Source of the DNA: an uncultured Pseudomonadota bacterium
GTDB taxonomy: Bacteria; Pseudomonadota; Gammaproteobacteria; Methylococcales; Methylomonadaceae
Direction of reading: 5' to 3'
Assembly: GCA_903875455.1 (NCBI GenBank)
Contig: CAIQWF010000154.1
Location: 1-64,000 of the forward strand
DNA length: 64,000 nt
Within the stretch, counting starts at the first letter, position 1. Each line of letters opens with the position of its first letter. The notes beneath the pieces are model-generated. The model did not search any database, was not told the origin of the DNA, and saw only the letters and a program-made list of their open reading frames with translations. Positions 63,205 through 64,000 of the stretch are shown here, piece after piece. A program made the translations under genes and the position numbers.

Positions 63205-63927
63205 ATGTCACGAGTAGTTTTATCGCTGCGATTTTGTTTGATTTTGAGTTTGAGTGTGCTGTTATGGTCTTGCGGCATGAAAAAACCGCCGATAGCTCCG
63301 ACCGGAGGCGGAGTAGTTGTCAAAAAATGCCCCGCCAATTTGTTTGGTTTGACTCAACAACAGGCAAAAGGTGTTTTCTTAAGCTGTGACCCTGCTAAGG
63401 ATGGCACAGCCTTTATCGATGAATATACTGCACCGCTAGACGATTACAGCACCTGGTTGTTGATTGATACCCAGAAAATGCAGCTTGAAGTCAAACGTGG
63501 AGATCAGACTTTAGCGGTTTTTGCCAATATCGCCCTTGGACGCGGTGGCGCAGGCTTTAAAACCCGGCGCGGCGATAATATAACGCCGCTGGGCGAATAT
63601 AAAATCGGCTGGATTAATGAACAAAGTCCATTTCATATTTTTTATGGCTTGACTTATCCATCTGCGGAAAATGCACAGGAAGCATTGAGCAAAGGGCTGA
63701 TTTCAAGCAGTGAATATGATGCGATTATTTATGCGCATCAACATGGTCAGATTCCGCCGCAAAATACCGCACTTGGAGGACAGGTCGGCTTGCATGGTTT
63801 AGGCAGAGGCGATGAACAAATACATCGGGAAATGAACTGGACGCAAGGCTGTGTGGCTCTCACCAACAGTCAGGTCGATGAACTCGACAAATGGATTGTG
63901 GAAGGGATGCGGGTGAAAATAAAATAA
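63205..63927 (+). CDS. L,D-transpeptidase (YkuD) lipoprotein
   Basis: The start ATG at 63205 gives a lipoprotein signal with lipobox LLWSC (Cys about residue 24); a start at 63151 would put 18 odd residues before it. The mature protein holds a YkuD domain from about residue 80 (DDYSTWLLIDTQKMQLEVK), with the active site HGLGRGDEQIHR then TQGCVALTN (catalytic Cys at about 224). These enzymes form 3-3 cross-links or anchor Braun-type lipoproteins to peptidoglycan. The lipid anchor places it in the outer membrane or inner membrane outer leaflet. It is the last gene; the 73 bases after it hold nothing I can name. Confidence 0.9.
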   Translation: MSRVVLSLRFCLILSLSVLLWSCGMKKPPIAPTGGGVVVKKCPANLFGLTQQQAKGVFLSCDPAKDGTAFIDEYTAPLDDYSTWLLIDTQKMQLEVKRGDQTLAVFANIALGRGGAGFKTRRGDNITPLGEYKIGWINEQSPFHIFYGLTYPSAENAQEALSKGLISSSEYDAIIYAHQHGQIPPQNTALGGQVGLHGLGRGDEQIHREMNWTQGCVALTNSQVDELDKWIVEGMRVKIK

Positions 63928-64000
63928 ACCTCACAAATTTGCCAAAAAAAAGCCACTTTTAAACAAAATGTTCTCTGTACATGACAAAAAATAACTCGTT

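Overview
The window is a chromosomal segment from a gammaproteobacterium. The strongest clues are conserved gene orders: tRNA-fMet-rimP-nusA-infB-rbfA-truB-rpsO-pnp, dusB-fis, dnaA-dnaN, and pyrR-pyrB with an inactive dihydroorotase-like partner as in pseudomonads. Base composition is moderate, with AT-rich accessory islands. An aquatic lineage such as the methanotrophic Methylococcales is possible, but no pathway-specific marker genes are present, so this is a guess.

Layout. (1) 1-4950, minus strand: a defence and toxin-antitoxin cluster holding a single-chain type IIG restriction-modification enzyme, a superinfection-immunity-like membrane protein with a zinc ribbon, a UPF0175/PIN (DUF3368) pair and an orphan gene. 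(2) 5083-12600: a palindromic repeat, a periplasmic tyrosine phosphatase, a potassium channel overlapping a free RCK protein, a LOG-family hydrolase, and pyrR-pyrB-pyrC'. An inverted repeat with DnaA-box-like ends, a tiny secreted protein and tRNA-Arg(CCG) follow. (3) 12633-21082: rep helicase, apbE, a cupin, a UMF1-type transporter, repeats with a dead IS5-like transposase, then a lemA/TPM-domain cluster. (4) 21311-31190, plus strand: mfd, an unrecognised pair (four-helix membrane protein plus an SPFH-like coiled-coil protein), two small membrane or secreted proteins, then dnaA and dnaN. dnaN is not followed by recF and gyrB, and I see no DnaA boxes upstream of dnaA.

(5) 31240-33640: a frameshifted hicB, then nusB-thiL-pgpA. 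(6) 33690-44780: the translation/transcription operon that starts with tRNA-fMet. Between rbfA and truB it carries a 2 kb insertion of VapBC, a YoeB-type toxin-antitoxin pair and an Mrr-type nuclease. (7) 44818-47783, minus strand: ribE, a Uma2-family gene, ribB with a degenerate GTP cyclohydrolase II half, and ribH. (8) 47995-53236: a transposase fragment, selO, a YheT-type hydrolase, arsM, and a triple receiver protein. (9) 53560-58997: dusB-fis, a J-domain protein, purH, and a PAS-GGDEF protein. (10) 59110-63927: repeats, a large unrecognised protein with N-terminal internal repeats, a decayed Ser/Thr kinase, pgm and a lipoprotein L,D-transpeptidase.

Most genes are housekeeping. The most interesting parts are the toxin-antitoxin/Mrr insertion inside an essential operon headed by the presumed tRNA target of VapC, the membrane/SPFH-like pair before dnaA, the 5' defence cluster, and the orphan gene at 59232-60908. 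Protein family calls are made by reading the sequence; no database search was run.
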